Shown here: piece after piece, positions 1 to 9,181 of the stretch
Layout of the letters: each line of letters begins with the position of its first letter
Numbering within the stretch: the stretch's first letter is position 1
Source: Anisus vortex
Taxonomy: Eukaryota; Mollusca; Gastropoda; Planorbidae
Direction: 5' to 3'
Length of the DNA stretch: 64,000 bases
Assembly: GCA_949126835.1 (NCBI GenBank)
Contig: OX421495.1
Span: 1,300,552-1,364,551 of the forward strand
Notes under the pieces: generated by a model
Seen by the model: the letters and a program-made list of their open reading frames with translations, nothing else
The model's database searches: none
What the model was told of the DNA's origin: nothing
Position numbers and translations under genes: made by a program

Positions 1-38
1 CAAAGCCTGGTATGCGACCCGTAGGTTGCCGACCACTG
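1..38. mobile_element. hAT-type MITE remnant, cut by window edge
   Basis: The stretch contains GTAGGTTGCCGACC followed by ACTGG. This is the right terminal sequence of the MITE family seen complete at 51177-51382. Only the end of the copy is in the window, so its insertion site cannot be checked. Confidence 0.4.
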
Positions 39-159
39 GTCCACAGCATTTCATACACAGAGAAAATACGATCCAGCTCATAACGGATACCTCTCATAAC
101 GGTACAATACTAGAATTTTGTGAAACAATGGAGCCCTCCCCCCCCCATGCCCGCACATA

Positions 160-285
160 CGCTCGCAGACACGCACCCAGACACGCACGCAGACACGCAC
201 CCAGACACGCTCGCAGACACGCACCCAGACACGCTCGCAGACACGAACCCAGACACGCTCGCAGACACGCACGCACATTCACACT
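160..285. repeat. Minisatellite of CAGACACGC-type units
   Basis: Alternating CAGACACGCACC and CAGACACGCTCG units of about 10-12 bp (22-bp dimers) repeat roughly ten times. Several overlapping open frames on both strands here are periodic translations of the repeat (RRHAPRHA-like and CERVWVRV-like) and are not genes. A 19-base G run follows near 405. Confidence 0.85.
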
Positions 286-766
286 TACATACACACAGAC
301 GAGACATCTTTCCATACTCAGTAATTCTTCTTAAATAACTTTTCTAAAACATGCAGAGTTTAAAAAAAAAAAAACGATAACAAAACAAAACAGACTCAAC
401 AGCCTGGGGGGGGGGGGGGGGGGAGCGGGGTGAATGAGGGGGAAGCATAATCAAAAGTGGGGAGATCCAGACTAATAAATAAATAAATACTCTTTATTAA
501 AAAATAAAGAAAAGCAACAGGTAGTTACGACTTAAGACACACTTTGATAATCTATGGGTAAATAAACTTTTAATTTAGGTTGAAGCGTAAGGTAACATTT
601 TACCGCCGTCAAAAGAAACACACACACCAACAAACATAAAGTTAATTGAATCGATTCTAGACCTTGATTTGAGGGACGGTGCCAGGAGAGGGAGCATAGC
701 GGATTAACGCCTAAGTATTAATCTGCTACACATACATACGCTTTTAGACATACATGCATAGGCCTA

Positions 767-892
767 CACACATATATTTGTCTTTGTTATAACCGCCAAT
801 ATGACGGGCATGACAACTAGTATATATATAATTACACATATATTTCTCTTTGTTATAACCGCCAATATGACGGCCATGACAACTATATATAT
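767..892. repeat. Tandem duplication, period 67 bp
   Basis: Two adjacent copies share ACACATATATTT, TTGTTATAACCGCCAATATG and CATGACAACTA. The copies start at 767 and 834 and differ by a few substitutions. TA dinucleotides fill the junction. Confidence 0.75.
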
Positions 893-1419
893 ATATATAT
901 ACATCTGAGTATCTAACATAACGGTAGACAAAGATATATGTTTAGGCCTAAGTATTTGTGTATGTTACGTCAAGTGTATTTTTAGCACATTAAATAAACA
1001 CACACAACAAAAGCTGCTGGAAAAAGTCAACAAGGGAGAAAACTCTAGCACATACAGATTACCGACACGGTCTATTTGCTTTTTCCGCCTAATTTAATTT
1101 TGTGAATTTTTTATAGAAATATTTCAAAACACAATTGTAGCTTGATGAAGAAAGGGCGTCGCTATCCAAGAGACGCCTTCAAAATATAATTAAAATCTTT
1201 TCTTAAATATTATAAAACATGAAACTTTTTTTTTCTCTAATTAGAAGGCGACAGTGAGATTTATTACAACGGTTATAATTTCACACATAACTATTAAATA
1301 ACTTGACTCTACACATAACTAATCAATTTTTTTTCTTAACCTAGCTAACATGAGAAATATCCTTGACATTGACCTAGTCTAGTCTAGAAATTAAGTGCTA
1401 GAAGAGGATAAATTTAAGG

Positions 1420-1489
1420 CTCATGGCACGCTAAATGAGTTAGAAATCATACCTTGGTACACTATTTATCAAAAGGTTGCCGACCCCTG
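1420..1489 (+). mobile_element. 5'-truncated hAT-type MITE
   Basis: The segment includes GGCACGCTAAATGAG and ends with GGTTGCCGACCCCTG, the right terminal inverted repeat of the MITE family. The left end is missing, so no target duplication can be assigned. Confidence 0.5.
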
Positions 1490-1781
1490 CACTGATTTGA
1501 CTAATATACGTGTATTACAGATTCTTGACTTTTTAGGATTCCATTTTACTAAGAACTGAACCACTGCTATATATATATTTAAAGGGTCAGAATCAGTTAT
1601 TTGAAAAATGTTTACTTTCCATAAAGAGCTGGTCCGGCTGGGTGACCCTCGTTATTTTCTTAGGGTCGAACTGTAACAATATAGGCATACATGAATATCA
1701 TTGGTCTCGTGTGTACAGACTTCGGCCCAGTGTGACTTTCCGGTTTACCGGGAAAATCCGAACACCGCTCGGGGCCAGAAG

Positions 1782-1825
1782 TGACGTAATAGTGTTTGAT
1801 TCAAGGATTCGCAATAGTGACGTAA
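1782..1825. promoter_or_regulatory. Paired TGACGTAA (CRE/ATF-like) sites
   Basis: TGACGTAA occurs at 1782-1789 and 1818-1825, inside a short imperfect direct repeat (AGTGACGTAATA plus GATTCGC). Known: this is an ATF/CREB half-site variant. No gene start is visible nearby, so any function is inference. Confidence 0.3.
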
Positions 1826-2410
1826 TATTGTTTGAATTATGATTCGCGAAGATTTAGTCTAAACTTTCATTGCGCAAATCTCTATTCGGGAATTACCGAA
1901 AGTTTTTATAAACTGATCTATATGTCATCATTGGTGTCTAGAATGGATAACTGTTGGCTATACATGGATTGGTTCTGTCATTTACACCGCTCAGAGACAG
2001 CGAAAAAAATATTCACTATTACACAGCAAAGCTAACAGTTAAAAATAAACCAATTTATCAACTAACAATTATCTCATTTATCATTTAAAACTTAAGCACT
2101 TGATAAATGCATCTATTGTTACATAATTGGAAAGTACACTGCATATTTGCGCCAGCAGGCAGCATTGTGATTACAGAGCGCACTGAGCATGCTAAAATAG
2201 CATGGATAGAAGCGCTATATAAGTAACCAATTTAATATAAATAAAATGGGTTTTTTAAAATACTAAATTCTGTGTAATTTCTGAAGAGATGTGTCGGGGT
2301 ATTCCCTGTAGATTAGCTTGTACTTTAAAATAGATAGATTCTCAGAACATCTTCAGATAATTATTATCTACCGTAGTCTCCGATTGAATTTTTATCTATT
2401 TCCGAGAACG

Positions 2411-2475
2411 TGACGTCTGAGATATTTGTATGGTTTCCATTTCTTTTTTAACTTCCCGCTAAGAACGTGACGTCA
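2411..2475. promoter_or_regulatory. Paired GAACGTGACGTC (CRE) sites
   Basis: GAACGTGACGTCTG at 2408 and GAACGTGACGTCAT at 2465 form a direct repeat spaced 57 bp. The second contains the palindromic full CRE, TGACGTCA, at 2468-2475. Between 1490 and 2741 I see no gene or repeat apart from these sites and the pair at 1782. Confidence 0.3.
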
Positions 2476-2741
2476 TTTTGAGGAATTTTCCATAACGGTC
2501 GCGTGACATTTAGGGTTAATGGAAGTTGTTTGTTTTAAACTGTCTATAATGGTTATGGCGGTCAATAATTGTACGGCTAGTTTAACCAGGCTCGGTTCAT
2601 GTTATCGTTTAATATCACTAATATCACCGGATAATATTTGTGACATATCTCGTACATCTTTCTAGCCATAACAATTTAAACGTGGCTACACACATGAATA
2701 TACACTACTCGTAAAAAGTGTAAAACATTATCTTTTACATT

Positions 2742-3070
2742 ACAGACGATTCTTCTAAAAAGAAGATTATTGCGCCCTACGCTCATCCGTGGTCTAAGGC
2801 TAGTCTTGCTTATTTATTCGTGTTTTAAATGACCTTAAGTTACTGGCTTTCCTGGTTTGTTCAGACAACCCATTCCATGCCCGAATGCCTCTCGGGAAGA
2901 GAGAGTACTTATATGCATTTGATCTCGCATAAGGGATAAGGAAAGTGTTGTTTTTTTTCCTTATGTTTATCTGAGCATTGCAACATGTTGTTATTGGGTT
3001 GTATTTCTAAATTAGAGTTGAATGCCTTATGTATTATTACTACTTTACTCTTTGCCCTTCGAGAAATAAG
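2742..3070 (-). mobile_element. LINE 3' end with decayed RT C-terminus
   Basis: On the minus strand a 62-codon frame contains RRAKSKVVIIHKAFNSNLEI, the end of a non-LTR retrotransposon reverse transcriptase C-terminal region. It is followed by the family's 3' tail, read on the plus strand as GAAGATTATTGCG, CTACGCTCATCCGTGGTC and CCTGGTTTGTTCAG. The copy is 5' truncated. The same tail recurs at 13998, 15690, 20826, 21697, 37436 and 59718. Confidence 0.7.
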
Positions 3071-3189
3071 CTTAACAAACATATATTGTAAATACATAAA
3101 GCATACAATTTTAACTTAAAAACGCGACCCAAGTTTTGATACATAATTATTTTAAACGCATGGATATAAAAATATTTTTCTAATTCCCT

Positions 3190-3265
3190 ATGCAAGAACA
3201 ACTTCATATAAATTTATTTGTCCACAAACGGGCATGGAATGGGTTGCTTGAAACAGTTATAAATA
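3190..3265 (+). mobile_element. Short LINE 3' fragment
   Basis: TGCAAGAACAACTTCATATAA followed by CGGGCATGGAATGGGTTGC matches an internal part of the LINE 3' region seen at 21140-21200. Nothing else recognisable lies between 3266 and 4150 except low-complexity G- and C-rich runs at 3835-3990. Confidence 0.45.
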
Positions 3266-4150
3266 CCATTAGATTAACGTATTTGGAAACTGTCAGAGTA
3301 TAAGAAAAAAACAAGACAAAAAACAAGACAAAACAAGACAAGACTTTGACCAAAAGTAAACAAAAGTTACGCCATTGGGAGATACTACTAAATAACAGAA
3401 GCGCGCACTGAAGTCTGTGGAGTCACGGGGATAACGTTTACGTGTCTGATGAAGGTGAAGGTCGGACTTTTTGAACATCAGCTACGAGGGTGCTTAGTCA
3501 GAAGTCGTCTGCCTTACAAGTGGTCAATGATAAAATGTAATACGAAAGAAAGAAAGCAATGCAACTACTAAATAAGACTTTAATGGTGGGGAAATGACGC
3601 GGCGTTTGTTAATACAACATGAAACCAAGACTAAAAGCGGAAACATCGACATAGGCTACCATTAGTTCATAAAACAATGAACCAAATTTATTTTTTCCAC
3701 GGCCTGCTAATGAAATGGCTCAGACTCTCACAAAAATCTGGCCAAAAACATTTTGATTGACATTGCCAGGTGTACTCTTCAGATTATCATCGGGGCAGAC
3801 GATGATGACACGAGAGAATGTGAAAGTGAAAGGGTGCTGGGGGAAGGGGTTTTGGGGGAAGGGGAGGGGGGAGGGGTGGAGCTACCTGCTAGCCTCGTTC
3901 TGAGCTCGCCACAACAAACTTGACATCATCGCACGCACCCCCTTCCCCCCCCTTTCTCATTCCTACGTCTGACTTTCCAGAACCGCCCCCCTCCCCCTTC
4001 AACAATAATTTTCGTTTCTGGTGAAGTGAGTCAGACTAAATCGTCTGGAACAAATAGCCTAGTTTTGTTTGGTTTGTTGTTTTTTCTAAGCAGTTGTCCT
4101 AATTTCATGTAATTATAAAGAACGGAATATGTTGGGGAAAAATGCTTGGT

Positions 4151-4460
4151 GATAGATCTATATACAGACCCTAGAAGTTGTTGATAAATGATAGATCTAT
4201 ATACAGACCCTAGAAGTTGTTGATAAATGATAGATCTATATACAGACCCTAGAAGTTGTTGATAAATGATAGATCTATATACAGACCCTAGAAGTTGTTG
4301 ATAAATGATAGATCTATATGTAGACCCTAAAAGTTGTTGATAAATGATAGATCTATATATAGAACCTAGAAGTTGTTGATAAATGATACATCTATATACA
4401 GACCCTAGAAGTTTTTGATAAATGATAGATCTATATATAGATCCTAGAAGTTGTTGATAA
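4151..4460. repeat. 39-bp minisatellite, 8 copies
   Basis: Eight head-to-tail 39-bp units begin with GATAGATCTATATACAGACC. Since 39 is divisible by three, the minus strand is open throughout and gives a 154-codon frame with a 13-residue period (YQQLLGS.YRSII). No non-repeat coding sequence or homology supports a gene. Confidence 0.9.
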
Positions 4461-4557
4461 TTATGACCCCTTGACCCAGATTCACACATCAACAAATGCC
4501 ACCCAAATAGCCGTTACAAAAAGAAAACAAAGGCCGAGAGAAAATGGGGCGAGTGAA

Positions 4558-4860
4558 AAAATAAAGGAAGAATAAAAGAGGAGGGGAGAGAGCGAGAGAG
4601 GGGGAGAGAGAGGGAGAGATGAGAGAGAGACAGAGAAAGAGGGTAGACTGAAATGATGATAGTGATGGAGGGAGAAAGTGTGAGAGGAGAGAGAGAAGAA
4701 ATTAGTGGGAGATTGAGAATGCAAGAGAAAAATAGACTGATTGAGTGAGAGAATGAGAGAGTAAGAGAGAATATAAGAGAGACAGAGAGAGAGACAGAGA
4801 GAGAGACAGAGAGAGACAGAGAGACAGACAGAGAGAGAGAGTGATAAAGAGTAAATGAGG
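4558..4860. repeat. GA-rich purine-strand microsatellite
   Basis: The plus strand is dominated by GAGA, GACAGA and GGGAGA runs. The minus-strand 139-codon open frame (LSLSLSVCL type) is a translation of this simple sequence. The LTR retrotransposon is inserted directly at its right end. Confidence 0.85.
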
Positions 4861-4865
4861 AAGTG
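4861..4865. repeat. Target site duplication, left copy (AAGTG)
   Basis: AAGTG directly precedes the left LTR and is repeated exactly after the right LTR at 13129-13133. A 5-bp duplication is usual for Ty3/Gypsy-type integration. Confidence 0.9.
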
Positions 4866-6270
4866 TGTCACGATTCTGGATTTAATAGTGACTATTAGCA
4901 CTTAGATAGATAGCAGTGTATAACTAGAACCTTAGATTAGCTTAAGTTAGCTAGAATAGAGAGAAGGTTAGTCTGACGTCACTATCTTCTCCCTCCCTTA
5001 CGCAATTACACCTCCCCATCACTCTTCCTCACCTGTTTCTCTACCCTTCACTATACTCTTGTACTACGCCCAAATTCAGAGTCTACTGACTAATACGATT
5101 CAACTTGGTACTACATCTTGGTTGAATGGGTACGAATGTGTTAGTTAGAATGTATATATTTTATCCTATGCTATATTAATGTATTCATATCATGTCTTAA
5201 TGTATTTATATCTTGTACTATTTTAACGCATGTGTAGACAGTCATTACTCGACCCCTCACTCACCCCCTTTCTCTTCGCGCCCCCGCCACCCCCCCCCCC
5301 CTTTTATATCCCCTCAGCTTAGCGGCACGTTATGCAATTGCTTTGAGACGGTCGTTCCCTGAGCGAGTCATTACTCGACCCCTCACTCACCCCCCCCCTC
5401 TTCGCGTCCCCGCCACTCCCACCCCCTTTTATATCCCCTCAGCTTAGCGGCATGTTATGCAATTGCTTTGAGACGGTCGTTCCCTGAACGCTGACCAGAG
5501 AACCCAGTTCGCACACTTATAGCAAATTCTCGTCCGCCACCCCCCCCCCCCAGCCACTTGAGTTAACTACTTAAAATTCTACCAAAGGGAGATAAATTCC
5601 CCCACTCAGCATGACGTCTGTTCAATTGTCTTTCATCTAGACCTCTCTCTCCCCCCCCCCTTTCCGCCCTCGCAACCCCGACCCCCAATCCGTTTTTGGC
5701 TCCAATAAGCTTTTCTTATGCAAATGTATATTCAATCTAGCCAATGAGAATAGGATGTAATTAAATGTAAGCCAACCAAATTAACCTTGGGTCAGGTGAC
5801 TAGTGTCCACGAAAAGCCCGCCCAACTAAACTAAAGCAGATCTCTCCCAGCTCCCGAGCTAGATACATCGTTTTGGTCTAGCTCCCGAATTGTTACTTGG
5901 ACTTGCAGATACTTAGCCAGTAATCGTAATTTCCTCATTATAGTTACGTAACCTAACCTTGGATTCCGCAACAACACAGTATATTGAGTGTTAGACGTTC
6001 CTGTGCATATATCTCAAGCATTGTATCTCCCCTGCATGTTAGTATGTGTATCTCATCATTGGATACTGAAGTTGAATCATAAATAAACACCTGAAACGTA
6101 ACCAGAGACTTGCTTGCCTAACTTAGAACTGTCTGTTGTGTGTGTTTAATAACATCTAAGCGAGCCAGTAGAGAACAAATAAATATTCCAGGTCAACTAC
6201 AGCATCGGCACCTCATATCTCTAAGACAACCAGCCATTATTACCCCCCTCTCATTTGTCACTTCGTGACA
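4866..6270 (+). repeat. Left LTR (1405 bp)
   Basis: It begins TGTCACGA and ends TCGTGACA, so the termini form an 8-bp inverted repeat with TG...CA ends. It contains a perfect CRE (TGACGTCA, 4974-4981), an octamer ATGCAAAT near 5718, a polyadenylation signal AATAAA at 6082-6087 with TGTTGTGTGTGTTT downstream near 6132, and an internal tandem duplication (5241-5490). Confidence 0.95.
5241..5490 (+). repeat. 126-bp tandem duplication inside the LTR
   Basis: Two copies (5241-5366 and 5367-5490) each run from GTCATTACTCGACCCCTCAC to GTCGTTCCCTGA. Each holds a C-rich run, CTTTTATATCCCC (a possible TATA-like element) and GTTATGCAATTGC (resembling a C/EBP site). The right LTR has the same structure at about 12105-12350. 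A core-promoter role is inference. Confidence 0.75.
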
Positions 6271-6273
6271 AAG

Positions 6274-6292
6274 TGGGACCTCGTATCCGGGA
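6274..6292 (+). other. Candidate primer binding site
   Basis: TGGGACCTCGTATCCGGGA starts three bases after the left LTR. Its TGG matches the CCA end of a tRNA and its reverse complement has a T-arm-like layout. I could not assign the primer tRNA with confidence. Confidence 0.5.
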
Positions 6293-6483
6293 TTATCTGA
6301 ACTTCAAGCCGTTCAGCGCACTGTCAACAGCAACAACCCGAGGACTACGCCGATTCTGAAACCGACCCTGGATGGGGGCTCATCTCTCTACAACACAAAG
6401 ACTCTAAGCCAGCAACCAGACCCGTCATCCCAACGCCAGCAACCAGATCCATCAACCCATCAAACCAGGCTCGCCACTTTACG

Positions 6484-6621
6484 CAGCCTACGACACCCCA
6501 GCCTACGCCTACGACACCCCAGCCTACGCTTACGCCACCCCAGCCTACGCCTACGACACCCCAGCCTACGCCCACGTCACCCCAGCCTACGCCCACGTCA
6601 CCCCAGCCTACGTCACCCCAG
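6484..6621 (+). repeat. 21-bp repeats in the retrotransposon leader
   Basis: Six to seven imperfect units of CCAGCCTACGCCTACGACAC lie in the 0.88-kb untranslated leader between the left LTR and gag. The minus-strand frame with GVGWGVV periods is a shadow. The rest of the leader (6293-7151) is C-rich and has no clear coding sequence. Confidence 0.8.
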
Positions 6622-7151
6622 ACACACCAGCAACCAAATTTGCCACCCCATTACGCCAGATTTGCCGCCCCAACCGCCAGGTCGCCACCCTCTGGCCCCG
6701 CATCAACGTACCGGCACCCGAGACGTCAGCAGAGAGACCCACCACCGCCGCATCAGCCTGCCCGACAACTAGAGACCGCCGAGAACCCGACAACTGCCCT
6801 GTCAACCTCCCCGTAGGAACCCGCCGTAGTTCCCGGTATCCAAACCCGGGAAAATAGACACTAACATTAAACGCTAATCCAGTCCCGGCACGGGGAAAGA
6901 GAATTCCTAACCAGCCCGAAGCTATCTGCACCAACAGCGCCGAGCGCCATATAAACGATAACTTTATGATTGGATATACGTGTGTTAGTGTATGTGTGTA
7001 AAATTCTGGAATTGCTGTCTGGTGAGTACCATTTTGAGTTGTATTACGTTAGCTAAACTCTGAACCCCAACACCCCTCCTATATTTTCCTTTCCTATCTC
7101 GCTATATCTCTGTCCGCCTCTAGTATCTTAATCTCGCCTCACTCTGTTACT

Positions 7152-8528
7152 ATGGCGGAAGGTGTACTATTGCGTAAGCAGTTGAGAGAAGAGGCTATAG
7201 CTATAGGCTACATTGACTCAGACATCACTAAATACGTAGTAGAGCAGGTAGCGGCCCATGAGGCCAAGACAGAGAGACTTAGAGCAGAACAGGTAGCTAG
7301 AGAGGAGAGAGCAAAGCAATTAGAAAGAGAAGATAGGCTTAGAGCAGAACAGTTAGCTAGGGAAGAGAGGGTTAGAGAAGAAAATAGGCTAGATGAGGAG
7401 GCACGCAGGACACATGAATTCAGACTAGCTGAATTAGCCGCAAGCACTAGGGCCCCGGACAACAGCGACAACCCAAACTCCCCCTCATCATTTAGCTCAG
7501 CCACCCCCAGCAACCATCCCCTCCCCCGACATGCTTCTTTATGGACTGAAGTTCACGACCCCCGACTGGAACAGTTTGACATTTACCTCCGACGGTTTAG
7601 CGACTGTATGGAGTTAAATGAGGTCCCCCCAGAATTACATTGTAGGATCCTCGTCTCCACTCTAAGGGGAGAGGATTATGACGCCTATTGTAAACTGGCC
7701 CCAGAAGACAGGGAGTCGTGCGTGGCACTGAAAAACGCGCTGCTAAATCGCCACCAGTTACACTCATCCCACTACCAGAAGAAGTTTCGGTCGTCCACGC
7801 TACGACCGGGGGAAAACTATACACAATTCGCGGAGCGAATACAATCTTACCTACTCAAGTGGGTTGAGTTAGGCAATATTGAACAGTCATTCGACGGTAT
7901 GGTCACCCTCGTAATGACTGAGCAAATAGAGGCACAGATGACACCTAAGCTAAGGGCCTTCCTTATTCAACAAGGAATCACCGGTTTAAACCCCTCCCTG
8001 CAGGGCGCAGATAGGTTTCTGCAGTCCAACCTAGTAGAATCATCCCACCCCCGGGAAAAATTTCAACCACCCCCTGCTCCCCGACGAGAAAACGGTAGGT
8101 CGACAAGGCCACCGGGTCCTCTCTTCCGCCCGGGACACCCACAGTCGCACCGGAATAACTGGGACAACCACCGCACCAACCCTCCCCCGCTAATCAGCCA
8201 CAACAGCTTCCCTCAGCCCCGACCGGGTCATTCCCAACCCAGACCCCCTCCGCCCCTCCAAGACTCGCGACGTGCGGACCAACCCCACCACATGACCAGG
8301 CCACAAACCGGCACCAATCATCCCCATTCGACCCGCCACGGTAACTCCGCTGAGCAACAACCCAAGGCACACACTAGTCATAATCACTCCCAGAAACCCC
8401 CCCCCCCCCAGGAGTATACACCGCCATCCCTTGCCCGGCAGACACCCCCAGGACGCAAGACCCAGAAACCGACCCACCCCCCGCTTACACCCCCGCCAAA
8501 CCGGAAACCAAGACAGAAAGAAATATAG
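7152..8528 (+). CDS. gag: Gag polyprotein with SCAN-like capsid
   Basis: This is a 458-codon frame starting at an ATG in good context (CTATGGCG). Residues 1-100 are highly charged and rich in R, E and A, probably a coiled coil (LRAEQVAREERAK repeats). A linker of S, N and P follows. Residues 129-293 look like a retroelement capsid, and 208-293 (YQKKFR, then YTQFAERI, KW, P.LRAFL and ADRF) resemble the SCAN fold, known to derive from Gmr1-like gag. Residues 300-458 are P-, R- and H-rich and lack a CCHC zinc knuckle, so RNA binding would depend on basic residues. A 13-base C run lies near the 3' end (8397-8409). The product would form the virus-like particle. The SCAN relation is judged by eye. 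Confidence 0.85.
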   Translation: MAEGVLLRKQLREEAIAIGYIDSDITKYVVEQVAAHEAKTERLRAEQVAREERAKQLEREDRLRAEQLAREERVREENRLDEEARRTHEFRLAELAASTRAPDNSDNPNSPSSFSSATPSNHPLPRHASLWTEVHDPRLEQFDIYLRRFSDCMELNEVPPELHCRILVSTLRGEDYDAYCKLAPEDRESCVALKNALLNRHQLHSSHYQKKFRSSTLRPGENYTQFAERIQSYLLKWVELGNIEQSFDGMVTLVMTEQIEAQMTPKLRAFLIQQGITGLNPSLQGADRFLQSNLVESSHPREKFQPPPAPRRENGRSTRPPGPLFRPGHPQSHRNNWDNHRTNPPPLISHNSFPQPRPGHSQPRPPPPLQDSRRADQPHHMTRPQTGTNHPHSTRHGNSAEQQPKAHTSHNHSQKPPPPQEYTPPSLARQTPPGRKTQKPTHPPLTPPPNRKPRQKEI

Positions 8529-9181
8529 AGATCAACTCAAAAAAAGCCAGGGCCCTTCTCGACACGGGATGCCAGCTTGATGGGTTCGCTAAGACTTCAT
8601 TCGTGAGTCCCTCCGACTATACTGGCGAGTCAGTCGAATATAGAGTTATAACGGGATACGTTGAGACCCTCCCAACCGCCAAGGTCCACATAAAGTCAAA
8701 ACCATATACTGGCACGGCTACCTTAGCAATCCGAGCCGAATTACCCTATGACGTCATCCTGGGGGAACGATACCTCAACTTTGCCGACGTCCCCTCCCCC
8801 TCCTTGCCTCAGTGGCCACACGCGCGCACCCTGACCCTATTCCCCGCCCTCCCCCGGAATCCCCCACGGCCCACGAATTCCTGCGGGCTCAACAAGAAGA
8901 CTCGACCCTGGCCCCACTGTTCGCTAAGGTCGGTCAAAACCCAGACCCCCCGAAACCCTACTCGTTTATTCAAAAAGGGAAACGACTGTTCCGACGGTCC
9001 AGCCTCCCTGACGGTTCGGTCAGAGACCAGCTCATCATCCCCGGTCCTTACCGTAGGCAAGTTATGGAGGCGGCCCACGACTCAACCCTGGGCGGTCACC
9101 AAGGGCAAGGGTCCACAGTCAACAAAATCACCCATTACTTCCACTGGCCCGGTATGCACAATGAGATCAAACGATTTGTAG
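8384..9181 (+). CDS. pro: Retropepsin-like aspartic protease frame
   Basis: This frame is -1 relative to gag and open from 8384. It has no ATG start and must be reached by frameshifting from gag or by repair of an indel. The catalytic motif LLDTGC is at 8555-8572 and the second conserved motif DVILGERYL near 8750-8780, the layout of a retroviral-type aspartic protease that cleaves Gag and Pol. The useful part ends near 8815. After that the frame overlaps pol and encodes nothing recognisable up to its stop at 9181. The part upstream of 8528, overlapping the gag end, reads as plausible P/T-rich coding sequence, which puts a frame change at the C run 8397-8409 as an alternative to one just before the gag stop. 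Confidence 0.75.
   Translation, partial: SLPETPPPPGVYTAIPCPADTPRTQDPETDPPPAYTPAKPETKTERNIEINSKKARALLDTGCQLDGFAKTSFVSPSDYTGESVEYRVITGYVETLPTAKVHIKSKPYTGTATLAIRAELPYDVILGERYLNFADVPSPSLPQWPHARTLTLFPALPRNPPRPTNSCGLNKKTRPWPHCSLRSVKTQTPRNPTRLFKKGNDCSDGPASLTVRSETSSSSPVLTVGKLWRRPTTQPWAVTKGKGPQSTKSPITSTGPVCTMRSNDL

Noticed and set aside
4151..4460. Regularly spaced repeats resembling a CRISPR array
   Set aside because: Units are directly adjacent with no unique spacers, and the DNA is eukaryotic. The same applies to the 46-, 49- and 59/61-bp arrays.
4031..4495. 154-codon repetitive protein with 13-residue repeats
   Set aside because: It is the 39-bp minisatellite read in frame; no initiation context, splice partner or flanking unique coding sequence.
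8603..9181. Protease frame as an independent 192-residue protein
   Set aside because: Its apparent GTG start falls after the catalytic DTG motif, and the part after about 8815 is an off-frame reading of pol.
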